Shown: positions 7,593 through 20,939, counted from the first letter of the stretch. The stretch is 64,000 bases of DNA from an uncultured Pelagibacteraceae bacterium (GCA_902577575.1 CACGZQ010000003.1:1-64000); one strand, 5' to 3'. Numbers and translations: made by a program. The notes: a model not told the origin generated them from the sequence alone.

Positions 7593-8995
7593 TGAATTTT
7601 ATAAAAAAAATTATATTTTTAACAATATTATTTAATTTTTCAGTTTTAAACGCAAAACCTGTCCCAGAATCTTTTGCAGATTTAGCGGATAAACTTATGC
7701 CTTCGGTTGTAAATATTTCTACAACTCAAACAGTAAGAACAACAACAAATCAATTTCCTTTTCAATTTCCTCCTGGATCACCTTTTGGTGAAATGTTTAA
7801 AGATTTTGAAAGACCAACTGAAAGAAAAGCGTCTTCTTTGGGTTCTGGTTTTATAATTAATACAAATGGAACTGTAGTTACCAATAATCACGTAATCGCT
7901 GGAGCAGACGATATACTAGTAAGAGTGGGCGATAAAGAATATAAAGCGAAAGTTATAGGTGCTGATCCCTACATGGATATCGCTGTTTTGAGAATTGAGA
8001 CTAAAAATAAATTTAAACCAGTAAGCTTTGGGGACTCTGATAAATCAAGAGTTGGTGACTGGGCTGTAGCAATTGGAAATCCCTTCGGTTTAGGTGGAAC
8101 TGTGACTGCAGGAATTATTTCAGCAAGAAATAGAGATATTAATTTAACAAGGTATGACGATTTCATTCAAACAGATGCATCAATTAATCAAGGTAATTCT
8201 GGTGGACCTTTATTTAATCTGAAAGGAGAAGTGATTGGTATTAATACCGCAATCATTGCTCCAGGTCAGTCAGGTTCAATTGGAATTGGATTTGCAATTC
8301 CAGCAAATGCAGCTGCAAATGTTATTGATCAGCTTATTAAGTTTGGAGAAACAAAAAGAGGATGGTTAGGTGTAAGAATTCAAGAAGTAACAAAAGAAAT
8401 AGCTGAGGTAGAAAGATTAAAAAAACCTCAAGGTGCTTTAGTTGCAAGCGTTGGAGAAAATAGTCCTGCAGATAAAGCTGGAATAAAAGCCGGCGATATA
8501 ATTTTAAATTTTGATGGAAAAAAGATTGATACAATGAGAACACTGCCAAAAGTAGTTGCATCAACTGAAGTAGGTAAGAGTGTGGAGTTAAAGATTTGGA
8601 GAAATAAAAGATTAATTTCAAAAAGATTAACGCTAGGAAGGCTTGAGTCGTCCGAAGAGTTTAGGGAAAAAAAATCAAAAGTAGTAAAAAAGGTAGAGGA
8701 TATTGAAAAATTAAAAATAGCGGTTAGGGATATTACTGATGTAGATATAGCCAAAAGAAATTTAAATAAAAAAACTTCAGGAGTAGTTATTACCGAAATT
8801 TCAAACCGAAGCCCTTTGATAAATCTTTTGAACGTCAATGATATTATAATTGAAGTTCAAAAATCTCCCGTAAAATCTTCTTCTAACTTAAAAAAATTAG
8901 TTGACGATATTTTTAAAAAAGGAGAGAAGACATTACTATTAACTGTTATTAATCAAAATAATCAAAGACGTTATCTCGGGGTTAAAATAAATTAG
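7592..8995 (+). CDS. degP: Periplasmic serine protease DegP/DegQ (HtrA family)
   Basis: I placed the start at ATG 7592, which overlaps the upstream stop (TAATG) and gives a normal signal peptide (MNFIKKIIFLTILFNFSVLNA); an in-frame TTG at 7574 would add six residues. The protein has 467 residues. The catalytic triad is visible: H100 in NNHVIAG, D129 in MDIAVLR, S203 in QGNSGGPL. A first PDZ domain covers about 255-350 and a shorter second PDZ-like region follows to the end. It degrades or refolds damaged envelope proteins. Confidence 0.93.
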   Translation: MNFIKKIIFLTILFNFSVLNAKPVPESFADLADKLMPSVVNISTTQTVRTTTNQFPFQFPPGSPFGEMFKDFERPTERKASSLGSGFIINTNGTVVTNNHVIAGADDILVRVGDKEYKAKVIGADPYMDIAVLRIETKNKFKPVSFGDSDKSRVGDWAVAIGNPFGLGGTVTAGIISARNRDINLTRYDDFIQTDASINQGNSGGPLFNLKGEVIGINTAIIAPGQSGSIGIGFAIPANAAANVIDQLIKFGETKRGWLGVRIQEVTKEIAEVERLKKPQGALVASVGENSPADKAGIKAGDIILNFDGKKIDTMRTLPKVVASTEVGKSVELKIWRNKRLISKRLTLGRLESSEEFREKKSKVVKKVEDIEKLKIAVRDITDVDIAKRNLNKKTSGVVITEISNRSPLINLLNVNDIIIEVQKSPVKSSSNLKKLVDDIFKKGEKTLLLTVINQNNQRRYLGVKIN

Positions 8996-8996
8996 T

Positions 8997-9914
8997 TTGT
9001 CTAAAAAGTTAATACTTTTAGCAGGTCCAACGGCTTCAGGAAAATCTAATTTAGCGATCAAATTAGCAAAAAAATTAAACGGTGAGATTATTAATGCAGA
9101 TAGTATGCAAGTCTTTAAAGAATTCAGTATTTTATCTTCTCGACCCAGTTCTAGTCAAACTAAAAAAGTAAAACATCATCTTTACGGAATGATCTCAGTA
9201 AGAAAATACTTTTCCTCTGGTGATTGGCTCAAACAAGCAAAAAAAAAAATTAATATATGTCTAAAAAATAAAAAACTTCCAATTGTTGTAGGAGGAACTG
9301 GTCTTTATTTTAATATAATTACCAAAGGTTTAACTAAGATCCCCGATATTGACTTAAAAACGAGAAATAAAGTAAGAACTTTATATAAAAAACTTGGATC
9401 AAAAAATTTTTACGAAAAGTTATCAAAGCTTGACCCTAAAGTTAAAGGAAGAATCTTTCCAACAGACTCACAAAGAGTTCAAAGAGCGTATGAAGTAAAA
9501 TTGAAAACAAAAAAATCATTATTTGATTGGTTTGCAAACACAAAATCAGATTTTTTAGATTTTGAAATTAAAAAAATATTTATCAATATTCCTAGAGAGG
9601 AACTGTTAAAAAAAATTTCTATTAGGACAGAATTAATGTTTAAGAAAAGATGTATTAATGAAGTAAAAAAATTTAACAATCTTAGAGTAAACAAAAGTTT
9701 ATCAGCTAATAAACTAATAGGAGTAAAGGAAATTAATGATTTTTTGAGCAAATCTATCTCTCTCCAAAAGTGCAAAGATCTCATCAACATAAAGACCAGA
9801 CAATACGCAAAAAGACAAAATACATGGGCTAGAGGCCATATGAAGAATTGGAATAAGCTTTATTCGAAAAATTTCTCAAATCTTTTAAAAAAATCATTAA
9901 AAGTTGTAAGCTAA
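8997..9914 (+). CDS. miaA: tRNA dimethylallyltransferase MiaA
   Basis: MiaA transfers a dimethylallyl group to A37 of tRNAs that read UNN codons. The start is TTG 8997, one base after the degP stop. The protein has 305 residues. The P-loop LLAGPTASGKSNLA (about 7-20) is followed by INADSMQVF, SSRPS and the VVGGTGLYF block, all diagnostic. The C-terminal part is lysine-rich and contains TRQYAKRQNTWAR. It ends the hflKC-degP run. Confidence 0.94.
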   Translation: MSKKLILLAGPTASGKSNLAIKLAKKLNGEIINADSMQVFKEFSILSSRPSSSQTKKVKHHLYGMISVRKYFSSGDWLKQAKKKINICLKNKKLPIVVGGTGLYFNIITKGLTKIPDIDLKTRNKVRTLYKKLGSKNFYEKLSKLDPKVKGRIFPTDSQRVQRAYEVKLKTKKSLFDWFANTKSDFLDFEIKKIFINIPREELLKKISIRTELMFKKRCINEVKKFNNLRVNKSLSANKLIGVKEINDFLSKSISLQKCKDLINIKTRQYAKRQNTWARGHMKNWNKLYSKNFSNLLKKSLKVVS

Positions 9915-9917
9915 AAC

Positions 9918-9945
9918 TTGACGCAATCCATTTCTACGCTAGATT
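9918..9945 (+). promoter_or_regulatory. Leaderless-type promoter of ilvB
   Basis: TTGACG (9918-9923), 16-base spacer, TAGATT (9940-9945), then six bases to the ATG at 9952. There is no room for a Shine-Dalgarno, so the mRNA probably starts at the start codon. No ilv attenuator peptide is visible. Confidence 0.6.
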
Positions 9946-9951
9946 GTAAGA

Positions 9952-11717
9952 ATGCCAAAATTATTAAGCGGAGCAGAAATTGTATTTAAAGCACTTGAAG
10001 ACCAAAAGGTAGAATATATTTTTGGTTATCCCGGAGGAGCAGTTCTGCCTATTTATGATGAATTAAAAAATCATAAATCAATAAAACACATTTTAGCAAG
10101 ACACGAGCAAGGTGCTGGTCACTCAGCAGAGGGATATGCGAGATCAAGTGGTAAACCAGGAGTTTTGCTAGTTACTTCAGGACCTGGTGCAACTAATGCT
10201 GTGACTGCTTTGACAGATGCTTACATGGACTCTGTCCCTCTAGTTTGTATCTCTGGACAAGTGCCAACACATTTAATCGGTACAGATGCATTTCAAGAAT
10301 GTGATACGACAGGAATTACACGACCGTGCACAAAACATAACTGGTTAGTAAAAGATGTAAACGATCTATCAAAAATTTTACATTTAGCTTTTGAAGTTGC
10401 TACTACTGGAAGACCTGGGCCTGTTTTAGTTGATATCCCAAAAGATATACAATTTAAAAAAGGGAAATATAAATTTTTTAGAGATACTCTGAAAAAAAAA
10501 CTTAATGGAAAAGCTACTCATAAAATATCTAACAACGATTTAGATAAATTTATAGACTTGATCAAAAAATCTTCAAAGCCTATCTTTTATACAGGAGGAG
10601 GAGTTATAAATTCTGGGCCCAAAGCAAGTGAATATTTGAGAGAATTAGTTGCACTAACTGGTTTTCCAATAACTTCTACTCTTCAAGGTCTTGGAGCTTA
10701 CCCTGGAGACGATCCTCAATTCTTAGGTATGCTTGGAATGCACGGAACTTACGAGGCGAACAATGCGATGCATGATTGTGACTTAATGATAAACATTGGG
10801 GCTCGTTTTGACGATAGGATTACTGGAAAAGTAGATGAATTTTCTCCCGGCTCAAAAAAAATTCATGTTGATATTGACCCATCATCTATTGGAAAAAATA
10901 TCAAAGTTGATTTAGCTATTGTTAGTGATGTAACAGAGCTTTTGAAATCATTAATTAAAAGATTCAAAGAAAAAAACAAAAATTTTGTTAATTCTAATAA
11001 GCAAAAAACATCAAAATGGTGGGAACAAATTTCAAAATGGAGAGAAAAGAAATCTTTAAACTTTATTAATAGCGATAAAATTATAAAACCTCAATATGCA
11101 GTTCAAAGATTGTATGAGCTAACAAAAAACCAGGATACATTTGTTACTACTGAAGTTGGTCAACACCAAATGTGGGCAGCTCAACATTACAAATTTAATA
11201 AACCTAACAGATGGATGACATCAGGAGGGCTTGGAACAATGGGTTATGGACTTCCGGCAGCTATAGGTGTTCAAATTGCAAATCCAGGAAAATTAGTTGT
11301 TGATATAGCTGGTGAGGCGTCTGTTTTAATGACAATGCAAGAGATGTCTACAGCCGTACAATATAGATTGCCAATTAAGATATTTATTTTAAATAATGAA
11401 TACATGGGCATGGTGAGACAATGGCAAGAACTTTTACATGAAAAAAATTATTCTGAAAGTTATACAGCAGCTTTACCAGATTTCGTTAAACTTGCAGAGT
11501 CCTACGGTTGTGTTGGTATAAGAGCAAAGACACCACAAGAGTTGGACGGCAAGATTGAAGAAATGATAAATATTGATAAACCAGTAATATTTGATTGTGT
11601 TGTAGATAAAGCAGAAAACTGTTTCCCAATGATACCTTCAGGCAAACCACATAATCAAATGATTTTAGGACCTGAAGAAGAAGAAGAAATTTCTGATGAA
11701 GGGAAAATTTTAGTTTA

Positions 11718-11718
<1 letters not shown>
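9952..11718 (+). CDS. ilvB: Acetolactate synthase large subunit
   Basis: This ThDP enzyme condenses two pyruvates to acetolactate (valine, leucine) or pyruvate plus 2-ketobutyrate (isoleucine). The protein has 588 residues with the three expected domains. [14 protein letters not shown] (25-38) and the catalytic Glu E52 in [15 protein letters not shown] lie in the N-terminal domain, followed by [10 protein letters not shown]. The ThDP-Mg motif ([10 protein letters not shown]...[12 protein letters not shown]) lies at about 450-490. Its last base overlaps the ilvH start. Start of ilvB-ilvH-ilvC. Confidence 0.96.
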
Positions 11719-13288
<1,570 letters not shown>

Positions 13289-13330
13289 CCCATTCTGACT
13301 CAAAATAATTGAGATTAATAACTTAATTAT

Positions 13331-13358
13331 TTGCAAATTCTAGCTTTGATTGTAATAT
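13331..13358 (+). promoter_or_regulatory. Probable leuA promoter
   Basis: TTGCAA (13331-13336), 16-base spacer, TAATAT (13353-13358), 25 bases before the leuA ATG at 13384. No leucine leader peptide is seen. Confidence 0.45.
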
Positions 13359-13383
13359 ATATCTTTAATTTTTTGAAAAATTT

Positions 13384-14937
13384 ATGGATAAAAATCGAAT
13401 AATTATTTTTGATACTACAATGCGAGATGGTGAACAATCGCCAGGCGCATCCATGAGCTTGGAAGAAAAACTACAAATTTCAAGAGTATTCGATGAGTTA
13501 GGAGTTGATGTTATCGAGGCTGGTTTTCCAATTGCTTCTCCTGGAGATTTCGAAGCAGTAACAGAGATAAGTAAAAGTTTAAAAAATTCTGTGCCAGCAG
13601 GTTTAGCTAGAGCAACAAAAAAAGATATTGATGCATGTAAAGAGTCGTTAAGCCACGCTAAAAATTTTAGAATACACACATTTATTTCTACAAGTCCACT
13701 TCATATGAAGCATAAATTAAATAAATCTCCAGAAGAAGTTTTGGAGGCTATTAAAGAAAGTGTTACTTACGCGCGGAAATTTACGGATGACGTTGAATGG
13801 TCGTGTGAAGATGGCACTAGAACCGACATGGACTATATGTGCAAAACGGTTGAACTTGCGATTAAGTCTGGAGCAAAAACTATAAATATTCCTGATACGG
13901 TTGGTTATACGGTGCCGTCAGAGTTTAAAAGGATTATTGAAACACTAATCAATAAAGTCCCAAACATTGATAAAGCCATCCTATCAACTCATTGTCATAA
14001 TGATCTCGGTTTAGCAGTTGCAAATTCGTTAGCTGGTGTCATAGCTGGTGCTAGACAAATTGAATGTACTGTAAATGGTATTGGTGAGAGAGCAGGTAAT
14101 GCGGCTCTTGAAGAAGTTGTAATGGCGATGAGAACAAGACATGACTTAATGCCATACACAACTAATATTAACACAAAACTTTTAAGTAAAGCATCTAAGG
14201 TCGTATCTAATGCAACAGGTTTTCCAGTTCAGTTTAATAAAGCGATAGTAGGAAAAAATGCTTTTGCTCATGAGTCCGGAATTCATCAAGACGGTATGCT
14301 TAAAAATAGAAATACTTACGAAATAATGACTCCAGAAAGCGTTGGAGTTAAAAAAACATCACTGGTTATGGGCAAACATTCCGGAAGACATGCATTCAGA
14401 GATAAATTATCTGACATGGGCTACACAAATATGACTGATGATATAATTGATGCAGCTTTTGGAAAGTTTAAGATATTAGCTGATAAGAAAAAACATGTTT
14501 ATGATGAAGATATAGCCGCTATTGTTGACGATAATTTAGTCACTGAGGATAACGAAATAAAACTAAAATCTTTAAAAGTTTTTGCTGGTACTGGTGAACC
14601 CCAAAAGGCAGAAATGACTTTGGAGGTTTATGGTGAAGTTAAATCTGGCGTTGAAACAGGGGACGGGCCAGTTGATGCAATTTTTAAATGTATTAAAAAA
14701 CTTTATCCTCATGAAATAAAATTATTATTGTATAACGTGCATGCAGTTACAGAGGGAACCGATGCGCAAGCTACTGTAAGTGTACGAATAGAAGAAAAAG
14801 GAAAAACTACAGTTGGACAAGCTGCGGATACTGATACACTAGTAGCTTCAGCAAATGCTTATTTAAGTGCATTAAACAAATTAATAATCAAAAGAGAGAA
14901 AACTGCGCCAGACCCAAGTTTGAGCGCTCAAATATAA
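13384..14937 (+). CDS. leuA: 2-isopropylmalate synthase
   Basis: LeuA condenses acetyl-CoA with 2-ketoisovalerate, the first committed step to leucine. The protein has 517 residues. The TIM-barrel begins IIFDTTMRDGEQSPGASM (about 5-22) with the catalytic R-D, and the metal-binding STHCHNDLGLA contains HxH-like histidines. The C-terminal third (about 390-505) is the LeuA dimer/regulatory domain for leucine inhibition. It is the long form. mreB follows after nine bases. Confidence 0.95.
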   Translation: MDKNRIIIFDTTMRDGEQSPGASMSLEEKLQISRVFDELGVDVIEAGFPIASPGDFEAVTEISKSLKNSVPAGLARATKKDIDACKESLSHAKNFRIHTFISTSPLHMKHKLNKSPEEVLEAIKESVTYARKFTDDVEWSCEDGTRTDMDYMCKTVELAIKSGAKTINIPDTVGYTVPSEFKRIIETLINKVPNIDKAILSTHCHNDLGLAVANSLAGVIAGARQIECTVNGIGERAGNAALEEVVMAMRTRHDLMPYTTNINTKLLSKASKVVSNATGFPVQFNKAIVGKNAFAHESGIHQDGMLKNRNTYEIMTPESVGVKKTSLVMGKHSGRHAFRDKLSDMGYTNMTDDIIDAAFGKFKILADKKKHVYDEDIAAIVDDNLVTEDNEIKLKSLKVFAGTGEPQKAEMTLEVYGEVKSGVETGDGPVDAIFKCIKKLYPHEIKLLLYNVHAVTEGTDAQATVSVRIEEKGKTTVGQAADTDTLVASANAYLSALNKLIIKREKTAPDPSLSAQI

Positions 14938-15984
<1,047 letters not shown>

Positions 15985-16002
15985 TTTATTTTAAATGATT
16001 AA

Positions 16003-16848
16003 ATGTCAGTTAGTAGAGATGATTTTAGTATAGCTTTTCGTTCTGCTCTCCTTCAACGGGGAGGAGCTCAGAAATTTTCAGTTCTCTCATTAATTTTTTT
16101 AGCACTAATCATATTTTTTTTAGATGTATACGGAGTTAAATTTACTAAACCAGTCAGAAGTTTTTTCAACGACGTTGTTTATCGTGTAACTTTTTTAGCC
16201 TCTACTCCATCGAGATTTTTACCTCAAGCCGGCAAAGATATCTCAAGTTTTTTTAATGTAAAAGAAGAAAATGAAAGATTAAAGCTAGAATTAGAAAAAT
16301 ATAAGTCACTTGAATTAAATGTTGAATTTTTAACTGATGAGAATAAAAACTTACAAAAAATTTTAGAAACTGAATATTTTAATAAAAATTTAAGTAATAT
16401 TATATTAGCAAAAGTCTTAGTCGATAAGAACAGTCCTTTTTTAAAATCTATAATCATAAATAAGGGAACGCGCGCGGGTGTTTTGAAAGGAATGCCAGTA
16501 ACTAAAGACAATTATTTAGTCGGAAGAGTAGTTGAAACAAACTATTTGTCTTCAAGAGTTTTACTTTTAAATGATCTGAATAGTAGAATTCCAGTAACTT
16601 TAAATCAAGGTGCGCAAGCTATATTGTCTGGTAGTGGGAAAAATAATCCAATTTTAGAATATTTGCCTGAGGATTACGAAATAATTGAAGATATAAATGT
16701 TTTTGCATCAGGAAAAGATGGGATATTTTCATCTGGTACACCTATTGGAACTACAAACACTGAGGGCACAGTTGATCTTTTCATTGATCCAAATCAGCTC
16801 TCTTTTGTAACAGTGAATTTAAATGTTCAAAATAAAGAAAAATTATAA
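16003..16848 (+). CDS. mreC: Rod-shape-determining protein MreC
   Basis: 281 residues: a short cytoplasmic segment, one membrane helix (about 24-45, FSVLSLIFLALIIFFLDVYG), a coiled coil (about 84-125, EENERLKLELEKYKSLE) and a periplasmic beta domain with NKGTRAGVLKGMPVT and GRVVETN. This is the MreC architecture. It links MreB filaments to PBP2 in the elongasome. It overlaps mreD by one base. Confidence 0.93.
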   Translation: MSVSRDDFSIAFRSALLQRGGAQKFSVLSLIFLALIIFFLDVYGVKFTKPVRSFFNDVVYRVTFLASTPSRFLPQAGKDISSFFNVKEENERLKLELEKYKSLELNVEFLTDENKNLQKILETEYFNKNLSNIILAKVLVDKNSPFLKSIIINKGTRAGVLKGMPVTKDNYLVGRVVETNYLSSRVLLLNDLNSRIPVTLNQGAQAILSGSGKNNPILEYLPEDYEIIEDINVFASGKDGIFSSGTPIGTTNTEGTVDLFIDPNQLSFVTVNLNVQNKEKL

Positions 16849-17360
16849 TGGCTAAAAGTTCTTTTATAAATAAAGTATTTAATGCTGGCCCATTAATTCT
16901 TTTATATTATTTATGTATAAGCGAAATTGACACAAATCTTGAAAAAATTTTTGAAATCTTTACGTTAAACTTTCAGATTATCCTAATTTATTTTTGGGTA
17001 ATTAAAAGACCAGATATTATGGCTAACGGGCATGTATTTTTGGCCGGGTTAATTAATGATGTGGTTATGGGTTTTCCTTTAGGTATAAGCTCATTGTCAT
17101 ATTTAATCATAATTTTCGTTGGTACATATGTAAGAAATAAAAGTGTTAATACCACAATAGCCTCAGATTGGTTTACATTTTTTATGGCTATGATTTTTTC
17201 AAACATACTTTTCTTTTCATTATTAAACAATTTTTCTGATCTTTCTTTCACCTACTCCAAAATAGGATACAACATGTTTTTTACTCTTTTTATGTTCCCT
17301 ATATTTTGGTTATTGTTTAATATTTATCAATTAACTTTTATGGGTAATCGAGATGCTTAG
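16848..17360 (+). CDS. mreD: Rod-shape-determining membrane protein MreD
   Basis: 170 residues, mostly hydrophobic with about five membrane helices; NDVVMGFPLGISSLSYL is the conserved MreD region. Position between mreC and the PBP2 gene confirms the call. It overlaps the next gene by eight bases. Confidence 0.85.
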   Translation: MAKSSFINKVFNAGPLILLYYLCISEIDTNLEKIFEIFTLNFQIILIYFWVIKRPDIMANGHVFLAGLINDVVMGFPLGISSLSYLIIIFVGTYVRNKSVNTTIASDWFTFFMAMIFSNILFFSLLNNFSDLSFTYSKIGYNMFFTLFMFPIFWLLFNIYQLTFMGNRDA

Positions 17361-19287
17361 TCCAAGTTCTGGAAATACTGTTATTAAATCAAAACTAATT
17401 GGTAGAAGAATGTTTTTACTTACTGCTGCAAAAGCAATTGTAACGTTTGGGATTATAGGTAGATTAGTATCTTTACAAATTAATGAGAGAACAAAATATA
17501 AAACTTTATCCGACAAAAATAGATTTAGAGAATGGAAATTAGCACCTGAGAGAGGTGTAATTAGAGATTTTTTTGACAAAGAGATAGCATCAAATCAACA
17601 GGTTTATCAAGTTCATTTAATTCCAGAGAATTCTAAAGATATTGAAAAACTATTTGTTAGACTAAAAACAATTCTAAATATCACTGAAAAAAGATTATTT
17701 TATCTTAGAAGGGTCATTGCTAAGCAAAAACCGTGGGAACCTATTATAGTTTCAGATAATATAACATGGTCAGAGTTTTCCAGACTAAATTTATTCTTAC
17801 ACGAACTCGAGGGAGTAAAACCTATTGTATCGGTTGCTAGAATGTATCCTGATAATTCATCTGCTCATATTTTAGGTTATGTTTCTCAGGTAAGCGCTAA
17901 AGATCTTCAAACAAAGAAATATTTAAAAGATTTACATGTTCCAGGAATGAGCATTGGTAAAACTGGTCTTGAGAGAAAATTAGATGAGGAAATTATAGGT
18001 AAAATTGGATTTCAAAGATACGAGGTAAATGCCTATGGAAAAAGAATCAAGCAAATTTTGATTAATGAAGGCCAGGCAGGAAAAAGTTTCAAAACAACTC
18101 TAGATTTTGAAGTTCAAAAATTCACAAGTGAACTTATAAAAGACAAAGCTGCAGCTGTTTGTGTTATGGATGTATATAATGGAGATATTGTATCTCTTGT
18201 TTCTTCTCCAACTTTTGAACCTAACGAGTTCGTTCACGGTTTGGATAAAAATTATTGGAACAGTTTAATAAAAAATGAAATGAAACCACTGACAAATAAA
18301 GCTATTGCTGGTCTATATCCGCCTGGATCAACAATAAAAACTCTTGTTGCTTTAAGTGCTTTAGAAAACGGAGTTATAAAACCACTAGACACTTTTAAAT
18401 GTGAGGGAAAAATTGAACTTTATGGAGAAAAATTTCATTGTTGGGAAAAAGATGGCCATGGTATTGTAAATTTAAGAAAAGGTATTCAAAGATCTTGCGA
18501 CGTATACTTTTATGAAGTTGCAAGAAAATTAGGAGTAGATAGATTATCTGAAACAGCTAAAAAATTTGGTCTTGGAAAAAAAGTTCTCGATGGTTTTATC
18601 GAGGAGAGGGCAGGTGTAGTACCTAATACCAAGTGGAAGAAAAAATTTATAGGTCAAAATTGGTATTTAGGTGAAACTCTGCACTCCGGTATCGGTCAAG
18701 GATATTTTCAAAGCACTCCTTTACAACTTTGTTTAATGACAGCGCAAATTGCAAATGGTGGATTTGAAATAAAACCAAGAATAATCTTTGATAAAAAGAA
18801 TAACAATTTAAGAGATTTCATCAAATATAAAAATGAAAATCCTAATGATCCTCTTCCAACAGATTTATTAGTATCGAATTTTGAACTTAAACCTCTTTTT
18901 AAAAATCAAGAACATATTAATTTGATTAAAGATGCAATGTTTTCCTCTTCTAATGAGCCAGGCGGTACGTCTTATAGGCATCGATGGGAAAATAAAAAAT
19001 TTACTTTCGCTGGAAAAACAGGATCATCACAAATAAAAAAATTTACTGAAGCTCAACGTGAGGCTGAAGTAAAACAAGAGAGTTTACCTTACAAAGATAG
19101 AGATCATGCACTTTTTGTTGCTTATGCACCTCACAGCGATCCTAAATATGCAATAAGTGTTTTAGTAGAACATGGAGGTTCAGGTGGAAAAACAGCTGCA
19201 CCTATTGCTAAAAAAGTAATTAAAAAAGTTCTAGAACGACACGAGTTAAGAGAAAGAATTGATAGTTTACTAGGGGAGCAAGTATAA
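17353..19287 (+). CDS. mrdA: Penicillin-binding protein 2 (elongation transpeptidase)
   Basis: 644 residues. An N-terminal membrane helix (about 22-42) is followed by the dimerisation domain with RGVIRD, then the transpeptidase domain. The active-site SxxK is S326-K329 in PPGSTIKT, the SxN-like motif is S381-C-D383, and KTG lies in FAGKTGSSQ near residue 555. It crosslinks peptidoglycan of the side wall, and acts with RodA encoded next. Confidence 0.95.
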   Translation: MLSPSSGNTVIKSKLIGRRMFLLTAAKAIVTFGIIGRLVSLQINERTKYKTLSDKNRFREWKLAPERGVIRDFFDKEIASNQQVYQVHLIPENSKDIEKLFVRLKTILNITEKRLFYLRRVIAKQKPWEPIIVSDNITWSEFSRLNLFLHELEGVKPIVSVARMYPDNSSAHILGYVSQVSAKDLQTKKYLKDLHVPGMSIGKTGLERKLDEEIIGKIGFQRYEVNAYGKRIKQILINEGQAGKSFKTTLDFEVQKFTSELIKDKAAAVCVMDVYNGDIVSLVSSPTFEPNEFVHGLDKNYWNSLIKNEMKPLTNKAIAGLYPPGSTIKTLVALSALENGVIKPLDTFKCEGKIELYGEKFHCWEKDGHGIVNLRKGIQRSCDVYFYEVARKLGVDRLSETAKKFGLGKKVLDGFIEERAGVVPNTKWKKKFIGQNWYLGETLHSGIGQGYFQSTPLQLCLMTAQIANGGFEIKPRIIFDKKNNNLRDFIKYKNENPNDPLPTDLLVSNFELKPLFKNQEHINLIKDAMFSSSNEPGGTSYRHRWENKKFTFAGKTGSSQIKKFTEAQREAEVKQESLPYKDRDHALFVAYAPHSDPKYAISVLVEHGGSGGKTAAPIAKKVIKKVLERHELRERIDSLLGEQV

Positions 19288-20411
19288 TGTTTAGACCTAG
19301 ATCAATTCAATCGTCATTAAGTATTAAAGATAAAATTCTCTCAATAGATTATATTTTAGTAATTTCGGTATTTATACTCGGACTTACAAGTATATTAGCC
19401 ATGTACTCTACAGATGGCGGGGAATTAAAATACCATACACAAAGTCATATACTTCGATTCTTTGTTTTTTTTGGTATGTTTTTAACTCTGTCATTTATTC
19501 AAATAAGATTTTGGCATAGCCAAAGCTATTTAATTTATATTTTGTTCTTTATATTATTATTAGGAGTTAAATATTTCGGATTAACCTCTTCTGGATCTAA
19601 AAGATGGTTAGACCTTTACTTTATGAATTTACAGCCCTCTGAATTAATGAAGGTAGGCCTTATTTTATTTTTAGCAAAATACTATCATCGTACTTCAATT
19701 GAAAATTTAAATCGTATTAGATATTTATTTTTACCCATTGTTGTTTTGATTGCTCCAATAATATTAGTTGCAACTCAACCAGATTTAGGTACAGCATTAT
19801 TAATTGCTGCTGGTGGTCTTACCGTCGCGTGGCTAGCTGGTGTTAGAGTAAAATTTTTTGCTATTTCAGGTCTAGCATTTTTGGCATTATTACCAATAGC
19901 TATTTCTTTCTTAAAACCATATCAAAAATCAAGAATTTTAACTTTTTTAAATCCCGAAAGAGATCCTTTAGGCGCTGGATATCAAATCATCCAATCCAAA
20001 ATAGCTATTGGTTCAGGTGGATTGTTCGGAAAAGGTTTTTTACAAGGCTCCCAAAGTTATTTAGATTATTTACCTGAGAAACACACAGATTTCATATTTA
20101 CTCTATTTTCTGAGGAATTTGGTTTTTTTGGTTCACTATTTATACTTTTTTTATATGCAATTATTGTTTGGAGGATCATAAAAATCGGAAATGTTACAAG
20201 AAGTAATTTCGGTAAACTTTTCTGTTATGGTTTTGGAACTGCTTTTTTTATATATGTAGTAGTAAATATGATGATGGTTTTAGGTTTACTACCTATTGTA
20301 GGCTCGCCATTACCAATTATGTCTTATGGAGGATCCTCAATGATGGCAATAATGTTTGGTCTTGGAATAGCTATGTCTTGTAGGGTTTATAAGGATACAC
20401 CTGTAAATTAA
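19287..20411 (+). CDS. rodA: Peptidoglycan glycosyltransferase RodA
   Basis: A SEDS-family protein of 374 residues with about ten membrane helices. ATQPDLGTALL (about 168-178) contains the catalytic Asp region, LPEKHTDFIFTLFSEEFGF is the conserved extracytoplasmic loop, and GSPLPIMSYGGSSM is the SEDS signature. It polymerises lipid II for elongation. It overlaps mrdA by one base and ends the mre operon. Confidence 0.95.
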   Translation: MFRPRSIQSSLSIKDKILSIDYILVISVFILGLTSILAMYSTDGGELKYHTQSHILRFFVFFGMFLTLSFIQIRFWHSQSYLIYILFFILLLGVKYFGLTSSGSKRWLDLYFMNLQPSELMKVGLILFLAKYYHRTSIENLNRIRYLFLPIVVLIAPIILVATQPDLGTALLIAAGGLTVAWLAGVRVKFFAISGLAFLALLPIAISFLKPYQKSRILTFLNPERDPLGAGYQIIQSKIAIGSGGLFGKGFLQGSQSYLDYLPEKHTDFIFTLFSEEFGFFGSLFILFLYAIIVWRIIKIGNVTRSNFGKLFCYGFGTAFFIYVVVNMMMVLGLLPIVGSPLPIMSYGGSSMMAIMFGLGIAMSCRVYKDTPVN

Positions 20412-20489
20412 TTTAACCTATTTTGGTCAAAAAAACTTTATTAAAGACTTGTATATTTATGAGAATGGTGATTAATTTATTTAAAATTT

Positions 20490-20939
20490 ATGTTTGGTGA
20501 TAAGAAAAAAATTACAGATACCGAAAGATCATTGATCAGTGAAACTGTAAGTATTGAAGGCACAATCAACAGTTCTGGAGCGATTGATGTAGCTGGGCTA
20601 GTTAAGGGCCCTGTTTACTCTAAAGAGATAATAGTTAGAGAAACTGGTTCAGTAACTGGGACTATTGAAGCTGATCGTGTAGAAGTTCATGGTCATCTTG
20701 ATGGAAAAATTTCAGGTCAAGATATAGTTGTAGGTGCTACCGGTACAGTTAAGGGTGACATTGAATTTGGAAATAATCTTAAAACTGAAAATGGCGCTGA
20801 TATTGATGGTTACATTAAAAAAACAAATAATTCCAAATCTAAATTATCTGGTGATTTCCTATTCGGAAAAAAAGAAAAGAAAGATCCAACTGAAAATGAA
20901 GAAAGACCAGAAGTTGTTAATAAAGAAGCTATCGCCTAA
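20490..20939 (+). CDS. Bactofilin family cytoskeletal protein
   Basis: 149 residues. A central bactofilin beta-helix (about 15-110) shows repeated short strands such as ISETVSIEGTINSSGAIDVAGLVKGPVY and VEVHGHLDGKISGQDIVVGATGTVKGDIEF. The C-terminal tail is Lys/Glu-rich and disordered. Bactofilins polymerise without nucleotide and organise envelope enzymes, which fits its place 78 bases after rodA. Confidence 0.9.
   Translation: MFGDKKKITDTERSLISETVSIEGTINSSGAIDVAGLVKGPVYSKEIIVRETGSVTGTIEADRVEVHGHLDGKISGQDIVVGATGTVKGDIEFGNNLKTENGADIDGYIKKTNNSKSKLSGDFLFGKKEKKDPTENEERPEVVNKEAIA

Noticed and set aside
8337..8838. Minus-strand ORFs inside degP
   Set aside because: Shadow frames of a clear HtrA protease, Leu/Phe-rich without motifs.
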